Assembly: GCF_030555055.1 (NCBI RefSeq)
Contig: NZ_JAMOAO010000001.1
Coordinates: forward strand, 6,076,001-6,140,000
From: Nocardiopsis sp. YSL2
GTDB taxonomy: Bacteria; Actinomycetota; Actinomycetes; Streptosporangiales; Streptosporangiaceae
Direction of reading: 5' to 3'
Length of the DNA: 64,000 bases
Shown: in pieces, positions 62,112-64,000 of the stretch
Layout of the letters: every line of letters begins with the position of its first letter
Numbering within the stretch: position 1 is the first letter of the stretch
Program-made: the position numbers and the translations under genes
The notes under the pieces: model-generated
Databases searched by the model: none
What the model was told of the DNA's origin: nothing
Seen by the model: only the letters and a program-made list of their open reading frames with translations

Positions 62112-64000
62112 TCAGGTCAGGCTGCGCGGGCGGACCGTGTTGGCCCGGTCGACGAGCAGCCGGCGCCCGGGACCGCGCGGTTGGGCGCGGGCCAGGTCCC
62201 GGTAGCGGCGGTCCAGGTCGGTGCGCAGCGCGTGCGGGGTGGCGGGTGTGCCGAGCAGGTCGGCCTCCGGTAGGGAGCCGCCTTCCGCGAGGCAGGTGAG
62301 GGCCGCTTCCAGCAGGTCGGCGGCGAGGGCACGGCCGACGGGTCCGCCCTGGTCGGGCAGGGCGCCGAGGCGGTGGGCGGCGGCCGTGACGGCCGCCCCG
62401 GCCGGTGCGGCGCCGGAGCGGGGTCCACGGCCCTCTCGCCCGGTGTCGGGGGTGCCGGTGCCGCGCAGCGCGTGGGCGACCAGGGCGAGCTGGGCGGCGG
62501 TGTGGAAGGCGGAGGAGGCCGGTACCTGGTCCAGGACCTCGACCCTGTCGCGGCGTGTGCGCGCGTAGCCGAAGGCGGCGCCGGTCCAGGCGTGGTCGGT
62601 GCTCCAGACGGTGCGGTACCACCGGGCGGCCTCCTCGGTCCGGCCCGCGCACTCCAGGGCGACGGCCAGGGCGAGCTTGGGCGCGGCCTCGCCCGGCAGG
62701 TGCGAGACCAGGTCGTCGAAGAGCGCGGCCGCCCGGTCGGCGTCGCCGCGTGCCAGGCGGCCCGCGGCGGAGTACCAGTCCACGCGCCAGTCGCCCGGCA
62801 GGCGGACGCCGGCCTCGGCCAGGGCGGTGGCGGCGTCGGGGTGGGCGGACTGGGCGAGGATCCGGCAGCGCGCGAGGAGTCCTTCGGGCGAGGGCGGGAG
62901 CGCGTCCAGCAGGGCGAGCATCTGCTCGGAGGTGGGCATGACCAGGCCGGTCAGGGCCGCGGCCGCCGGGTCGGTCGGGTCGGCGGCGGGCAGGGGCAGG
63001 CACGCCGCGGCGAGTCCGGGGTCGAGGGGGTCGAACAGGCGGGTGGCGGAGGCGGCGAGTTCGGACCCGACGACGGTGCGCTCGGGGCCGAAGAGCGTGG
63101 AGGGCGCGGGGTAGGGGATGCCGTCCTGGAACGCGCGGATCTCGCGGAGTACGCCGGTGAGCTGGTCGGCCATCTCCGCAGCACTGGCGAAGCGCTTGGC
63201 CGGGTCGGTGGCGGTGGCGCGGAGGAGGAGTCGGTGGAGGGCCTCGTACTCGGGGGCGTCGGTTCCGGGCAGGGGGTTGTCGACCAGTGCGCCGTTCTCG
63301 CGGCGGGTGAGCGGGAAGGGGAAGCACAGGACCGCCAGGGTGCGTCCGACGGTGTACAGGTCGGTGCGGACGGTCGCGGTCTCGGCGAACTCCGGCGCGG
63401 AGTAGCCGCGGGTGCCGTACTTGGGGCTGGCGCTGTCGTTCATGAGCCGGACGCCGCCGAGGTCGATGAGTTTGAGCCGGTGCTCGACCTGGACCACGTT
63501 GGCGGGCTTGAGGTCGCAGAACAGCATGCCCTGGGAGTGCAGGTGGTCCAGGGCGCGCAGGATCTCCAGGGTGTAGGGGATGGCCTGGCGCGGGGGCAGT
63601 CCCTCCCCCGTGCTCTCCAGGTGCTCGCGGAGCATCTTCTGGAGCGAGCCGCCGCCGATGTACTCCATCACCAGGTACCGGTGCATGGCCCCGGTGGTGG
63701 TGTCCATGTGCTGGACGAAGTTGATGATCTTGACGATGTTGGGGTGGTCGACCGAGATGAGGAAGCGGCGCTCGGCCTCGGCGGCCTCCTGGGCGTACTC
63801 GTCGGAGGAGTCCAGCAGGCCCTTGAGGACCACCCACTGGCCGTCGAGGTTCTGGTCGGCCGCCAGGTAGATCCAGCCCATGCCGCCGTAGGCGATGGCG
63901 CCCTCGATCCGGTACTGCCCGGCGACGAGATCGCCCGGACGCAGGGTCGGCACGAACGAGTAGGGGTTGCCGTCGTCGGGGCAGAAACCGCTCTGGCGCC
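62112..64000 (-). CDS. pknG: PknG-type serine/threonine kinase (partial, cut by window edge)
   Basis: At least 629 aa; the reading frame stays open to the right edge. It begins inside the rubredoxin/zinc part (GFCPDDGNPYSF) and continues LVAGQYRIEG. Kinase motifs: AYGGMGWIYLA loop, VVLKG lysine, FCDLKPANV (variant HRD) and LIDLGG (variant DFG), both variants usual for PknG. The C-terminal half is a TPR array (EAAPKLALAVALECAGRTEE, AAYRTVWSTDHAW-type repeats). In mycobacteria and corynebacteria PknG controls 2-oxoglutarate metabolism through GarA/OdhI and works with GlnH and GlnX. Confidence 0.87.
   Translation of the reverse strand, partial: RQSGFCPDDGNPYSFVPTLRPGDLVAGQYRIEGAIAYGGMGWIYLAADQNLDGQWVVLKGLLDSSDEYAQEAAEAERRFLISVDHPNIVKIINFVQHMDTTTGAMHRYLVMEYIGGGSLQKMLREHLESTGEGLPPRQAIPYTLEILRALDHLHSQGMLFCDLKPANVVQVEHRLKLIDLGGVRLMNDSASPKYGTRGYSAPEFAETATVRTDLYTVGRTLAVLCFPFPLTRRENGALVDNPLPGTDAPEYEALHRLLLRATATDPAKRFASAAEMADQLTGVLREIRAFQDGIPYPAPSTLFGPERTVVGSELAASATRLFDPLDPGLAAACLPLPAADPTDPAAAALTGLVMPTSEQMLALLDALPPSPEGLLARCRILAQSAHPDAATALAEAGVRLPGDWRVDWYSAAGRLARGDADRAAALFDDLVSHLPGEAAPKLALAVALECAGRTEEAARWYRTVWSTDHAWTGAAFGYARTRRDRVEVLDQVPASSAFHTAAQLALVAHALRGTGTPDTGREGRGPRSGAAPAGAAVTAAAHRLGALPDQGGPVGRALAADLLEAALTCLAEGGSLPEADLLGTPATPHALRTDLDRRYRDLARAQPRGPGRRLLVDRANTVRPRSLT

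Noticed and set aside
1..64000. CRISPR arrays or insertion sequences
   Set aside because: No regularly spaced repeats and no transposase-like open frame on either strand.

Overview
The window is very GC-rich (about 70% or more by eye), with GTG/TTG starts, strong AGGAGG-type ribosome sites, several putative leaderless genes and an FxSxx RiPP system. This points to a filamentous actinomycete, most likely Nocardiopsaceae (Nocardiopsis-like). That placement is inferred from gene style and content; there is no rRNA marker in the window. I found no rRNA genes, intact tRNA genes, CRISPR arrays or transposases.

Layout. (1) 0.1-5.3 kb: an FxSxx-COOH peptide-maturation locus. It has the NB-ARC/TPR protein FxsT, convergent to a translationally coupled pair: the radical-SAM/SPASM maturase FxsB and a stand-alone HExxH peptide hydroxylase-like protein. 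The precursor peptide is not in the window. (2) 6-18.9 kb: ordinary chromosomal genes. These are two large unknown proteins, a GNAT acetyltransferase, a lipoprotein, a histidine phosphatase, an alpha/beta hydrolase, an HD-GYP/LuxR regulator, a DoxX protein with a repressor-bracketed promoter, an SDR, a CPA1 antiporter, a metallophosphoesterase and a secreted HNH nuclease. A methyltransferase remnant lies among them. (3) 19-29.8 kb: an accessory block. It holds an unusual P450-like gene with an internal tandem duplication, a gene-poor stretch with a tRNA 3'-end-like sequence, and a six-gene operon-like cluster (KAS III, SDR, AfsA-like hotdog protein, acyl-CoA oxidase, double hotdog protein, SDR). 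A DesA-type decarboxylase follows, whose desB partner is cut to nine residues, then an ImmA-like C-terminal relic. The cluster is the best candidate for an undescribed pathway, probably making a small fatty-acid-derived product. (4) 29.9-37.4 kb: a CaCA-type exchanger, three unrelated esterase/hydrolase genes, a membrane protein, a VOC protein and a PucR regulator.

(5) 37.6-41.5 kb: a defence-like pair consisting of an EACC1 small protein and a caspase-RDD effector that carries a frameshift. A PUA-like/HNH endonuclease is divergent from it. (6) 41.5-46.4 kb: a GH51 arabinofuranosidase under a perfect LacI-type palindrome. A 234-bp copy of its 3' end and terminator lies 2 kb away, flanking CBS and cupin genes. 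(7) 46.6-50.3 kb: a SEC-C protein, a small membrane protein, a broken coding stretch and an unknown protein. (8) 50.3-55.8 kb: a methyltransferase-SNF2-SWIM operon with 4-bp overlaps, divergent from an XRE-cupin regulator. (9) 55.9-64 kb: a helicase-associated-type protein, then a co-directional set (PknG-type kinase, VWA protein, zinc-ribbon membrane protein, MHS transporter). The kinase runs off the right edge.

Several convergent gene pairs share hairpin terminators, and in two cases the stem is built from the stop codons themselves.
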